Source: an uncultured Bacteroidales bacterium
Lineage (GTDB): Bacteria > Bacteroidota > Bacteroidia > Bacteroidales > Muribaculaceae
NCBI GenBank assembly: GCA_902776955.1
Contig: CACYSG010000025.1
Coordinates: 1 to 32,490, forward strand
Direction of reading: 5' to 3'
Length of the DNA stretch: 32,490 nucleotides
In this document: positions 1 through 6,956 of the stretch, piece after piece
Layout: the number at the start of each line of letters is the position of its first letter
Position numbering within the stretch: position 1 is the first letter of the stretch
Program-made: the position numbers and the translations under genes
The notes under the pieces: model-generated
What the model saw: the letters and a program-made list of their open reading frames with translations, nothing else
Database searches by the model: none
Told to the model about the DNA's origin: nothing

Positions 1-150
1 GCTCCAAAAGTCTAACCCATCTTCATTGATGTCCCTTGGTACATCCCATGATTCAAGATTAAACGCAAGAAACTCTCCTCCTTCGCCATAGCGATTTTTG
101 ATTATCGTCAAAGGAGAGATGTGAATGTCATTGTCTGTTAATTCTTCCAT
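1..150 (-). CDS. N-terminal part of an unrecognised protein, cut by the window edge
   Basis: The first 50 codons of a minus-strand gene run off the left edge. The peptide starts MEELTDNDIHISPLTIIKN and is acidic, with no signal peptide or membrane segment in the visible part. I do not recognise the family. The start is supported by a TACTTTTG -7 box 30 nt upstream and by the inverted repeat (196-217) that also precedes two other genes in this island, so it probably belongs to the same regulon as the WYL regulator at 3470-4426. The function is unknown. Confidence 0.6.
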   Translation of the reverse strand, partial: MEELTDNDIHISPLTIIKNRYGEGGEFLAFNLESWDVPRDINEDGLDFWS

Positions 151-180
151 ATTTCAATTATTATTAGTGATTTTTCGCCA

Positions 181-218
181 CAAAAGTAAAAGGCACCTCG
201 GCCATTCTGCGGCAGAGT
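181..218 (-). promoter_or_regulatory. Promoter with palindromic operator, copy 1
   Basis: On the minus strand the -7 box is TACTTTTG (181-188), matching the Bacteroidetes TAnnTTTG consensus. Exactly 7 nt upstream, CCTCGGCC (196-203) opens a 23-bp inverted repeat whose other arm lies near 210-218. This arm is the weakest of the three promoter copies (about 6 of 9 positions match). The repeat sits where a -33 box would normally be. The start codon of the partial gene at 150 is 30 nt downstream. Confidence 0.6.
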
Positions 219-228
219 TAAAAATTTT

Positions 229-729
229 TCAGCCGTTGAGTAGAGCGATGGCTCGGTCGGCCAGTAATTCGGTTAATCCATCAAATGGATTGGTCAAGAT
301 GAAACGAGGTAACCGTGAATCCAGTATCACATACTCATAGTCAATGATGACGTAACGAGCGTCCTGGGTGGCATTCTCGAAAAGCCAAAAGTCTATTTCA
401 ATGCCTTTGCTTTGTCTCGCATCCAGGCCGTTATCGTCAAGTGACCAACTGGCACTGACAATCGACGGTGTGACGGCAATCACGCGACCAGGCAGTTGTC
501 GATCCGTCCACATGTCCTGCATCGCCTCCAGCCCAAGGTACTTCCAAGATGATTCAATGACGATGTCAGCACGAGTTGAATCAATGACCCGCTTTAACTG
601 TTCAACGGCCACCGGATCAAAGAAAGGCCCATGTTTGTCTCGAGATGGTTTCCCCTGAGACATCAGCAAATCCTGATAAAACTCAGTATTCAGCACACCA
701 TCAAAGTCAAGAAACAAATACTTGTCCAT
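229..729 (-). CDS. HAD-superfamily phosphatase-like protein (RNA-repair SAK type)
   Basis: This 166-residue protein opens with the HAD motif I, LFLDFDGVLN, with the nucleophile and acid/base aspartates at positions 8 and 10. The second region contains ADIVIESSWK, a plausible HAD motif II (Ser after beta-strand 2). The late RYVIIDYEY segment may form the distal acidic site. Length and motif style resemble the HAD domain found in Swiss Army Knife RNA-repair proteins, which act on phosphate ends of nucleic acids; the substrate here is inferred, not shown. No cap domain is evident. The start overlaps the end of the upstream Trp-repeat gene by 40 nt, so the two are probably one transcript driven from the operator-promoter near 1195-1232. 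Confidence 0.72.
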   Translation of the reverse strand: MDKYLFLDFDGVLNTEFYQDLLMSQGKPSRDKHGPFFDPVAVEQLKRVIDSTRADIVIESSWKYLGLEAMQDMWTDRQLPGRVIAVTPSIVSASWSLDDNGLDARQSKGIEIDFWLFENATQDARYVIIDYEYVILDSRLPRFILTNPFDGLTELLADRAIALLNG

Positions 730-1160
730 GGAATCTGTGGCAGATGAGCCGTTAGAACTATGACAAAGTCTTTAAAATAATGACTTCCATCAATGAGGGC
801 ATCCCAATCCCAATAGTCGATAAATTTATCAATGGTGTTCTCCGTAATAAGAGAAATGTTATTTGATAACAGAGTCCAATCCCATTTATCTTTGAATTCT
901 TCAAGATGCGCTTCGGTGAACCATTCCACGCTTCCATATACTTGTCCAGACAATCTTTTCCAATCCACTTTTTTTGAGAATTTTTGAAGCATCGGTATTG
1001 TCCATATAATATTTGTGTTTGCTGATATCTCTTCCCAATCAACTTTATCACAGTATTTCTCTAAAAGTGTTTCTGTCCAAGCAAAATTCTCTGATAGCTC
1101 TTTCCAAGCCTGTTCAGTAGCAATTTGCTGCATAAACTCGTCATTAATTGTCGTAGCCAT
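690..1160 (-). CDS. Trp-rich tandem-repeat protein of unknown function
   Basis: This 156-residue protein consists of about five degenerate units of 24-28 residues, each ending in a W-x-x-[LI]-S type core: WKELS near 19, DWEEIS near 41, DWKRLS near 66, DWTLLS near 94 and DWDALI near 118. Each unit starts with an amphipathic stretch such as LLEKYCDKV or HLEEFKDKW, suggesting an alpha-solenoid scaffold for protein binding. No catalytic motif or signal peptide is seen. The last ~30 residues leave the repeat pattern and overlap the downstream HAD gene by 40 nt, so the original C-terminus may have been altered by a frameshift. The gene has a 34-nt leader behind the shared operator-promoter. Confidence 0.65.
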   Translation of the reverse strand: MATTINDEFMQQIATEQAWKELSENFAWTETLLEKYCDKVDWEEISANTNIIWTIPMLQKFSKKVDWKRLSGQVYGSVEWFTEAHLEEFKDKWDWTLLSNNISLITENTIDKFIDYWDWDALIDGSHYFKDFVIVLTAHLPQIPWTSICFLTLMVC

Positions 1161-1194
1161 ATTGTTGTTCTTTTAAAAGTTAATAATCACGATG

Positions 1195-1232
1195 CAAAGA
1201 AAAAGACCACCTCGGCCAATCTGTGGCAGAGG
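1195..1232 (-). promoter_or_regulatory. Promoter with palindromic operator, copy 2
   Basis: The -7 box is TTTCTTTG on the minus strand (1195-1202), one base off TAnnTTTG. After exactly 7 nt comes the inverted repeat CCTCGGCCA (1210-1218), five bases, then TGGCAGAGG (1224-1232); 8 of 9 arm positions are complementary. It controls the Trp-repeat/HAD gene pair, whose first start codon is 34 nt downstream. No TTTG-type -33 box is visible because the palindrome occupies that place. Confidence 0.68.
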
Positions 1233-1264
1233 TGCGTCCTGATGATTATTTTTCTCGAAAAAAC

Positions 1265-1615
1265 TTATACGATGGGGTCTGGGCAGTAGTCCTTGCGCTT
1301 ACAGGTTTTGCAGTGCTTGCCGATCCAAACGTCGTCAAACTGCTTCATGGCCTGCTCGGCGATTTGAGGATTATCGGTAAGGATGCCGGTTTCGAAGTTG
1401 CGCTTATCGCTGCTCTTCATGCCGATGCCTGCACCCGTAAGGTTAGCGCTGCCGATATACACCTCCTCACAGTCAAAGACCAGCATCTTGAAGTGAACCC
1501 GGGGGCACAGCACCCGCTCCAACCGGTCATACAGCACGGGATACCTGTCAAAGTCCTCCCTAAAGTTCGGCCCCGGCTCCTTGCACCCGACCAAGCACTT
1601 TCCCATAATGGTCAC
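1265..1615 (-). CDS. Short phospholipase D-like nuclease (single HKD motif)
   Basis: The 116-residue product has one complete PLD-superfamily HKD motif, HFKMLVFD (His41, Lys43, Asp48), followed by IGSANLTGAG, the typical glycine-serine-asparagine block. Single-HKD members of the Nuc/BfiI type dimerise to form one active site that cuts phosphodiester bonds. They usually have about 90 residues before the motif, so this protein seems to lack roughly 50 N-terminal residues; an in-frame stop lies 10 codons above the ATG. It ends in a small Cys cluster (CKTCKRKDYC) that could bind metal. It starts 18 nt after the PD-(D/E)XK gene and is probably co-transcribed with it. It may be a remnant. Confidence 0.65.
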   Translation of the reverse strand: MTIMGKCLVGCKEPGPNFREDFDRYPVLYDRLERVLCPRVHFKMLVFDCEEVYIGSANLTGAGIGMKSSDKRNFETGILTDNPQIAEQAMKQFDDVWIGKHCKTCKRKDYCPDPIV

Positions 1616-1633
1616 TATTTGAAATGAACTGAA

Positions 1634-2869
1634 TCATTCTTCAGTCTGATTGATATTAGCGAGTTTGTTATCCATTATTTTCGAATATTCTTCAATTAAG
1701 TGATGCTCTATAATCTTAGTTAATTCATTATCAATTATATCTTTTATCCTAGTTCCCTTAACCATATCTGTTAACGAATCTATGCCATCCCACCATCTCA
1801 TGTTCCCTGGGAAAAGTTTGAATCCATATGGCCAACTTATATTAATTCCATCAGTCCAGCCCTCAAATTGCCCCACTACCTTCCGGTGGCTTTCTGGATA
1901 GCCATCAGCCACAATACCATAATAAACTGTATTACTCTCATTTTGAATTTGAAAGTAGCATTTGTCATAGCCATGAAGTTTGAAGCAAATATCTTTATAA
2001 TTTAGGTTGCGTGTTCCTAATGCAACGAAATCTTTATCATAAGAGAAACGCATATTGTGTTTCTCTGCCAGTTCACGAAGAACACTCTCAATAAAATTCA
2101 TTCTAATAGTCCGACCAATGTCCTCAGACAAAGATATAATTTCAAGAGTTGCATCAATATTTGCCTCATTGGTGAGCAATTCTAACATTGATTGCTTGTT
2201 TATTTCACTCATATTTCTAGTTATTATATTAAGATTTGTTTGATATTGCGCTATTGTTTCTCTTACTCTTGGGAATAATGCCGCTATGCTAATACAATGA
2301 TTTAGCCATTGATAAATATATTCTTTATAGCTAATGCGGAAATAATCAACTTGATTATTGGTTGAATACTCACTTGCCTCTTTACTATCCAAAGTTAAAT
2401 AAAGTAGAACGTACTTTAAAGAGTTCTTTTTCGCAAAATTCTGGTATCTAAGCAATTGTTTATATTGATCTCCTGCATTAATCTTATTCTCGATTATTAT
2501 GGCATGATTATTATCATCACGAATCAGCAAATCAATACGTCCACCTTCTGTGTAATCTTCAGAAATTTCTCCAATAGGATATTCAACACTCACTTTACAA
2601 GTTTTGGTGTCTATCTCAAATTCTGGATCAACTTGTTTAATTATAGTATCAACAAAGGCTTTAAGAAATCCATCTCCAAGGCCATGATCACCATTAGGAT
2701 TCAACAACTCACCCAAGAACGCAGAATGCAACCGGACCTCACTTGTGGATAGCCCAAGCACACTGAATACATTAAAATTTTCGCCTCGTATGCGTTTCTC
2801 CTCTTGTTGCGTCCTCTCTTTTACAACAATCTCTGAAATTTGCTTTAATAATGTCTCTATGTTTGTCAT
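1634..2869 (-). CDS. PD-(D/E)XK nuclease family protein (PDDEXK_4 type)
   Basis: This 411-residue protein has the nuclease core GRIDLLI (Asp113), then IIIENK (Glu127, Lys129), and NAGDQYKQLLRY (Gln135), the usual order for the PDDEXK_4 group. The N-terminal segment contains a conserved-looking LGLSTSEVRLHSAFLGELL block typical of that family. The C-terminal ~200 residues are a less conserved recognition or partner domain. Members are putative DNA-cleaving enzymes of accessory regions; the target is unknown. The gene is visibly more AT-rich than its neighbours, which fits horizontal acquisition. Unlike the operator-controlled genes on both sides, it has a standard promoter (2907-2938), so it is probably regulated differently. 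Confidence 0.82.
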   Translation of the reverse strand: MTNIETLLKQISEIVVKERTQQEEKRIRGENFNVFSVLGLSTSEVRLHSAFLGELLNPNGDHGLGDGFLKAFVDTIIKQVDPEFEIDTKTCKVSVEYPIGEISEDYTEGGRIDLLIRDDNNHAIIIENKINAGDQYKQLLRYQNFAKKNSLKYVLLYLTLDSKEASEYSTNNQVDYFRISYKEYIYQWLNHCISIAALFPRVRETIAQYQTNLNIITRNMSEINKQSMLELLTNEANIDATLEIISLSEDIGRTIRMNFIESVLRELAEKHNMRFSYDKDFVALGTRNLNYKDICFKLHGYDKCYFQIQNESNTVYYGIVADGYPESHRKVVGQFEGWTDGINISWPYGFKLFPGNMRWWDGIDSLTDMVKGTRIKDIIDNELTKIIEHHLIEEYSKIMDNKLANINQTEE

Positions 2870-2906
2870 CGTCTAAACGAATTTAGTTTTAAGCGATTAT
2901 TGCTTG

Positions 2907-2938
2907 CAAAGTTATTAAATCCAAAACTCTTTTCCAAA
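2907..2938 (-). promoter_or_regulatory. Standard Bacteroidetes promoter of the PD-(D/E)XK gene
   Basis: On the minus strand TTTG (plus coordinates 2935-2938) is followed after 20 nt by TAACTTTG (2907-2914). Both boxes match the Bacteroidetes consensus. The start codon at 2869 is 37 nt downstream. No palindrome overlaps this promoter, in contrast to the operator copies 1-3. Confidence 0.7.
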
Positions 2939-2955
2939 AAAATACCAAGCCAACG

Positions 2956-3447
2956 TTATAGCAATTCCAGTGCTATCCAGGCGCAGGCTTCGGCGTCGGC
3001 GAGGGCATGGTGGTGATTCTCCATGCAGAAGCCGCAGGCGGCAGCCACGGTTTGGAGCTGATGGTTTTCCAGGTCGGGTTGCAAGCGGCGGGATGCGGCA
3101 AGCGTGTCGAGGAACTCGTACTCGGGATAATCCATCTGATAGGTGCGGAAGACGGCGCGAAGGCAACCTTCATCAAAGGGTCGGTTGTGGGCCACCAGCG
3201 GGAGGCCTTTGATCAAAGGCTCAATCTGTGCCCACACATCTGGGAAGACTGGGGCATTGTCTGTGTCAGTACGGCACAGGCCATGCACCTGAGTACACCA
3301 GTAGTTATAATAGTTGGGCTCGGGCTGGATGAGCGAGTAGAACTTGTCCACAATCTCCCCGTCCTGGACAATGACCACACCAACCGAACATACCGATGAA
3401 CGGGCATTGTTGGCGGTCTCAAAATCTATAGCTGCAAAGTCGTTCAT
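2956..3447 (-). CDS. DEDDh 3'-5' exonuclease (DnaQ/RNase T-like)
   Basis: The 163-residue protein is a single exonuclease domain. ExoI is AAIDFET (Asp8, Glu10), ExoII is LVAHNRPFDEGCL (Asp92) and ExoIII is HHALADAEACA (His146, Asp151). The His places it in the DEDDh class of two-metal 3'-5' exonucleases that includes the DNA polymerase III epsilon subunit. No polymerase-binding tail is present, so it is a free-standing exonuclease acting on DNA or RNA in the cytoplasm. It lies 22 nt after the WYL regulator with no promoter between, so the two are likely co-transcribed. This ties the exonuclease to the operator-controlled regulon. Confidence 0.88.
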   Translation of the reverse strand: MNDFAAIDFETANNARSSVCSVGVVIVQDGEIVDKFYSLIQPEPNYYNYWCTQVHGLCRTDTDNAPVFPDVWAQIEPLIKGLPLVAHNRPFDEGCLRAVFRTYQMDYPEYEFLDTLAASRRLQPDLENHQLQTVAAACGFCMENHHHALADAEACAWIALELL

Positions 3448-3469
3448 TTCAGTTTATAGTTTCTAGTCC

Positions 3470-4426
3470 TTAGCTGTTTTGGGAAGCGTAATTTATGGGA
3501 TGGTATAAGTTCAACATGTCATTGATTCTCTCCGCCATCTCTTCGCGGAGCCACTTGGGCTCAAGCACTTCCACTTTGTCGGCGTTCCACAACAGTTCCT
3601 GCTGGAAATCAAATGTGGGGCGAAGATAGTATTTAAATATGCTGTACTCGTCGTTGCGTTCCTCCTCCTGCTGCGACCGATGGATCTTGAGGTCGCGGAG
3701 GTAGTTGGCTTGCTTGGCATTCACTTTTAGCTTCACTATCTCTTTATCATAATCCTCGCTTCGAATCACACCGATAAAACCATCGAAATAGGCCTGAACG
3801 TCCCAATCCTTTGGCATGGTGAAGGTTGCCTCGGTTTTCTCCAGTGACAAGATGCGGTCAAGGGCGCAAATCCAAATCTTGGCATCCTCTTTATCGACAT
3901 GTTTACGAACAACCACGTACCATCGCTGGCGGAACAGCTTCAGGCAAAGTGGCTGCACATCATAGTTTTTCTCGTGGTCTTCCCAATAACTCTTGTAAGT
4001 GATGTTAAGCACCCGGTTCTCCTTCATCGCGTCGATGATAGGCTGCAGGTACAGTTCTCCCGAGGGCACATACTCAAGCTGGATCCTGTCCTTGATGCCC
4101 ATGCAACCCGTCAGAGCATTGCTCACCGTGAACGTGTTGAACAACCACGACTGCAGTCCGCCCTCGTTGATGTCCTCCAGGTTCTCAATGTAGTAGCAAT
4201 ATCCCGCACACCGCTCGTTCTCGATAAAGACCCCGAACAAGTCCCCGATGTTATTCACCCACCGCTTGAAGGTGCGGATGGACATATCTTCGCCTCGGCT
4301 CATACCAACGTCATGGCGCCAGCGCTCATTGATCTCCTTGAACGAAATCCTCCCTGCCCGGTAGATCGTATCAATCAACCAGACATACTTCCTCATCAGG
4401 CTCGGTCCCCTCTCATTATTAGCCAT
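3470..4426 (-). CDS. WYL-domain transcriptional regulator
   Basis: The 318-residue protein has an N-terminal winged-helix region (about 10-90, including ISFKEINERWRH and SIRTFKRWVNNI), a central WYL domain (about 135-205, with VLNITYKSYW and LKLFRQRWYVVVRKH) and a C-terminal extension rich in charged residues. WYL proteins of this layout bind nucleic acid or nucleotide ligands and control transcription; relatives such as BrxR and CapW repress phage-defence genes from inverted repeats. Its own promoter (4455-4492) overlaps an almost perfect 23-bp inverted repeat that recurs at two other island promoters, so autoregulation plus control of those genes is likely. A DEDDh exonuclease follows in the same operon. 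An alternative start lies 10 codons in. Confidence 0.85.
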   Translation of the reverse strand: MANNERGPSLMRKYVWLIDTIYRAGRISFKEINERWRHDVGMSRGEDMSIRTFKRWVNNIGDLFGVFIENERCAGYCYYIENLEDINEGGLQSWLFNTFTVSNALTGCMGIKDRIQLEYVPSGELYLQPIIDAMKENRVLNITYKSYWEDHEKNYDVQPLCLKLFRQRWYVVVRKHVDKEDAKIWICALDRILSLEKTEATFTMPKDWDVQAYFDGFIGVIRSEDYDKEIVKLKVNAKQANYLRDLKIHRSQQEEERNDEYSIFKYYLRPTFDFQQELLWNADKVEVLEPKWLREEMAERINDMLNLYHPINYASQNS

Positions 4427-4454
4427 AATTCACACGTTTTTTATTATCACACCG

Positions 4455-4492
4455 CAAAGATACAACAAACCTCGGCCATTTCGTGACCGAGG
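4455..4492 (-). promoter_or_regulatory. Promoter with palindromic operator, copy 3 (WYL regulator)
   Basis: The -7 box is TATCTTTG on the minus strand (4455-4462), a perfect consensus. Seven nt upstream lies CCTCGGCCA (4470-4478), five bases, then TGACCGAGG (4484-4492); 8 of 9 arm positions pair. The symmetry extends outwards with ACAAA and TTTGT, giving about 33 bp of near-dyad sequence. The start codon of the WYL gene is 28 nt downstream. The following 180 bp (4493-4671) carry no gene; they contain a run of eight G (4548-4555) and nothing else I can name. Confidence 0.72.
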
Positions 4493-4671
4493 TTTGTTAT
4501 TTTTCTTCCATTAAACAAATAATTGAACACTAGCGCACCTATTCTGAGGGGGGGGATTCGCGCTTATAGTACAACTGGGCCGTTGTGTTCTTGCATGCTC
4601 ATCTCTTATTCATATCTTACATTTTGTGTTGTCCTTGATGATGGTATTATCAGTTATTTCTTATTCTCGGT

Positions 4672-5463
4672 TTAGTCGTCTGGGGCGCAGATGAAGCCCA
4701 GGTCGTAGAGTTCGTCCTGCTCTTCATCGGACAAGTTGCGGTATTCTTCATCGCTGATGAAGCGCTTGTCCATGGTGACGCGGCCCTTGACACCGTCCTT
4801 GATGAAGGTGAAGTCTTCTCCGATGCCATTGTCAATGATGTCGTCATACTCGGGTGAGATGTAAACCAGTGAACCCATGCCGATGATGCCGTATTTGTCG
4901 TTGTCGCCCTTCAGAATGATATGGTCGTCACAAGGCCTGTAATAGTTGACCAACTCGTAAGGGGTGAAGACTTTGCCCAATACTACGATGGCAAAATGAT
5001 GGAGGTCTTCGGACTTGAAGGCGATATTGAAAAGGGTGAACGGGATGGGTTCCACATAATGGAATTCAAAGTCTGTGCTCGGCGTCCCCTTGCCGTCACG
5101 CTCAACCAGAGCGAACTTGCCTCCTTTCTTTGCCCCCACGAGCATCATGGGCAGATAATAGGGGCGCGGCATGAGGAAATCGTCATAGATGGCGGGCACG
5201 ACCACTTCGCCACGGACATTGCGCAGGCCCTTCTTGCCATTCTCTTCAAAGACCTCGTCCAGCCAGTCATATCCAAACATCAGCTCATCCTGCTCCTGCA
5301 TAAGGCTCAAATAGTTGTCGGCTTCTGGCCCGACGCGTTTAATCTCGGCTGTGAGGAAATCCAGCCTGTCGGCCTGTACTGCTGTCGCTCTCGGTGTTTT
5401 TTCTTTGTCGTTCATCGTTGTTTTGGCTTTATTGTTCATTGAGTTTGTTTTCGTAGAATTCAT
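4672..5463 (-). CDS. WG-repeat-like protein of unknown function
   Basis: This 263-residue cytoplasmic protein has WG-like beta units: NGKKGLRNVRGEVVVPAIYD (about 75-94), KGGKFALVERDGKG (about 112-126) and NDKYGIIGMGSLVYISPEYD (about 187-206). Each has a lysine/glycine turn followed by 'P-x-Y-D', typical of WG repeats that form beta-sheet scaffolds. The C-terminus is acidic (SDEEQDELYDLGF). Three starts are possible: 5463 overlaps the upstream phosphoesterase by 35 nt, 5439 by 11 nt, and 5415 begins 13 nt after its stop. The Thr/Lys-rich first 16 residues look non-domain, so 5415 may be the true start. It appears to be the last gene of the operon from the AAA+ ATPase. Confidence 0.65.
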   Translation of the reverse strand: MNSTKTNSMNNKAKTTMNDKEKTPRATAVQADRLDFLTAEIKRVGPEADNYLSLMQEQDELMFGYDWLDEVFEENGKKGLRNVRGEVVVPAIYDDFLMPRPYYLPMMLVGAKKGGKFALVERDGKGTPSTDFEFHYVEPIPFTLFNIAFKSEDLHHFAIVVLGKVFTPYELVNYYRPCDDHIILKGDNDKYGIIGMGSLVYISPEYDDIIDNGIGEDFTFIKDGVKGRVTMDKRFISDEEYRNLSDEEQDELYDLGFICAPDD

Positions 5464-6148
5464 TGTTCTCTATCACCAGATAGGAGCCGTTGCCCAGCGC
5501 GTCGCACAGCCACAGGTTGTGCGGGATGTCGCTTGAGTCCTTCACATTATAGCACCGTTCCACTGGTGTATGGCCGACCACTTGGTCATAGCCCGGAATC
5601 ATCACGTCGACCAACGTCGTCGGGCGAATCCATGTGGGAGGCTGTTCGGGGGAGGTACCATAGATATCCCTCGGATTGCTCGAGCTGAATCCAAAGCGTT
5701 CGGAGGGTTCGAGTGAGTTGATGCCGTCCAACGTGAGTCGGTTTGACTCAAGCCACTTCGTCGAAATCCCTGCATGGCTAAATATCGTATTGCCCATGAT
5801 GTGGATCCACTGGGTCTTGGCGAGGAACTCCTCTTTGAGATCGACCATCAACTCAGCAACACGAGCGAAATAGCCGCTGCATTCCGCCCAGTAATAGCCC
5901 AGATGCTGCAGGTCGTGATTGCCGCGTAGCAGAATGGTCTCGGGATAGAGGTCCTTGAAGTGCAGGATTTCCAATAGGTTTGATACCTGATCGGACTCGG
6001 AAATACATTCATGGGTCGACACATAATCCCCCAAGAAGATGACCTGATTGGGTTGTTCCTTATCAATGATATCCTTCCACACCGTTCGACCATGGATGTC
6101 GCCTAACACAATGATTTTCGTGCTATTTTTGTCGATGTTGTTCGTCAT
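5429..6148 (-). CDS. Calcineurin-like metallophosphoesterase
   Basis: The 239-residue protein carries the complete metallophosphoesterase signature: GDIHGR (Asp17, His19), FLGDYV (Asp41), LLRGNHD (Asn77, His78), a lone FSHAG, and VVGHTP near 195 that supplies the last metal-binding histidine. The spacing and GDIHG/GDxVD/GNHE-like order are those of the PPP-type bacterial Ser/Thr phosphatase and ApaH group. It therefore hydrolyses a phosphoester using two metals; whether the substrate is a protein, a dinucleoside polyphosphate or RNA cannot be read from sequence. It starts 4 nt after the stop of the Cys-rich protein gene, so the two are tightly coupled. Confidence 0.88.
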   Translation of the reverse strand: MTNNIDKNSTKIIVLGDIHGRTVWKDIIDKEQPNQVIFLGDYVSTHECISESDQVSNLLEILHFKDLYPETILLRGNHDLQHLGYYWAECSGYFARVAELMVDLKEEFLAKTQWIHIMGNTIFSHAGISTKWLESNRLTLDGINSLEPSERFGFSSSNPRDIYGTSPEQPPTWIRPTTLVDVMIPGYDQVVGHTPVERCYNVKDSSDIPHNLWLCDALGNGSYLVIENNEFYENKLNEQ

Positions 6149-6152
6149 AACG

Positions 6153-6581
6153 TTACTTTAAAGTGTTTGAATCTGTTTTCTGTGCTGTCTCTTTGAGAAT
6201 CTCCTTCAAGACAGTCCAATGAGGCAGCCCTTGGGGATTACGGATGCTGTAGCCGCAGTCGCACTCGGGACAATAGGCACAAATTTCCCAGTAGCCACCA
6301 CCATTGACGTGCCCAGCAAAATAGTAGATAAAGGTCTCATGGCCGCGCTCGGGACACTTGCACCGGTACTCGCTGCGTTGCCAGCATTGCGCCAATTGAG
6401 AGATGCTGACATCCCGCTTGTAGGCACACGCCCCAAGGCCGCCAGCGCTAAATCGCGTGATGATTCGGCCGAATTGCTCGGGATTAGCCAATATCATTTC
6501 GCGATTGCGATACACGTCGCCAATCGTCCACGCTTCCACGTCAACATTTCCAGTAGCTTTAACGTCATCTATCTTGTTCAT
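6153..6581 (-). CDS. Small Cys-rich, zinc-ribbon-like protein
   Basis: The 142-residue protein is unrecognised. Its N-terminal half has no clear motif. The central and C-terminal part holds many cysteines in pairs: CKCPERGHE near 87, and CAYCPECDCGYSIRNP near 115-130. These CxC, CxxC and CxxCxC pairs look like a structural zinc site, common in nucleic-acid-binding or chaperone-like proteins. No signal peptide is present, so it is expected in the cytoplasm. It is followed 4 nt later by the metallophosphoesterase gene, suggesting that the two products act together. A strong inverted repeat (6613-6650) lies just upstream of its start. Confidence 0.6.
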   Translation of the reverse strand: MNKIDDVKATGNVDVEAWTIGDVYRNREMILANPEQFGRIITRFSAGGLGACAYKRDVSISQLAQCWQRSEYRCKCPERGHETFIYYFAGHVNGGGYWEICAYCPECDCGYSIRNPQGLPHWTVLKEILKETAQKTDSNTLK

Positions 6582-6612
6582 ATTGTCTATTATGGTTCAT
6601 TTTGAGGTAAAT

Positions 6613-6650
6613 GCTTGGGCAATGACTTGGGGGGCGATCATTGCCCAAGC
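6613..6650. repeat. Perfect 13-bp inverted repeat between two genes
   Basis: GCTTGGGCAATGA (6613-6625) and TCATTGCCCAAGC (6638-6650) are perfectly complementary with a 12-nt loop containing six G. It lies between the 69-residue gene and the Cys-rich gene, both on the minus strand. No T-run follows in either direction, so it is not a simple rho-independent terminator. An mRNA stability hairpin, an operator or an attenuating structure are all possible. Confidence 0.6.
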
Positions 6651-6686
6651 GCGGTAAACAAAGCGATACTTAGAGTGAAGTTAGGC

Positions 6687-6896
6687 TTATGAGGCCATAG
6701 CAAGAGTTGTTGCCGACTTCAAGTGGAAGTGCTTGGTGAAAGCGGCCATCAAGAGTTCGGCTTCGGCACGGTCGAGTTCAAAGAGCGACACTTCGGTCTC
6801 TTCATTGCAGAGCATACACTGTACGCCCTTGTTGTAGAAATAGTTGTGGATACGGTTCACCAGATACGGATTGCTGTTTTTGATAGAGATGGTCAT
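6687..6896 (-). CDS. Small protein of unknown function
   Basis: The 69-residue product has no signal peptide or membrane segment. A CMLC pair near residues 27-30 lies between a likely helix-strand start (NSNPYLVNRIHNYFYNKGV) and an acidic helix (ELDRAEAELLMAAF). The gene starts 60 nt after the stop of the AAA+ ATPase and sits in the same direction, so it is probably part of that operon. I do not recognise the family. The reading frame has codon use like its neighbours, which supports it as real. Confidence 0.5.
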   Translation of the reverse strand: MTISIKNSNPYLVNRIHNYFYNKGVQCMLCNEETEVSLFELDRAEAELLMAAFTKHFHLKSATTLAMAS

Positions 6897-6956
6897 AGAA
6901 AAACTTGATTTTATGGTTTGACATGAATGTTGAAGTCAATTTGTTAATTCAGCTTT

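Noticed and set aside
1223-1627. 134-codon plus-strand frame over the PLD gene
   Set aside because: The minus strand encodes a clear HKD motif, so the plus-strand frame is a shadow; it also begins inside the palindromic operator.
4548-4555. Run of eight G as a phase-variable tract
   Set aside because: It is not inside a gene or between promoter boxes, and it is downstream of the WG-like gene rather than upstream of any start; no switching role can be supported.
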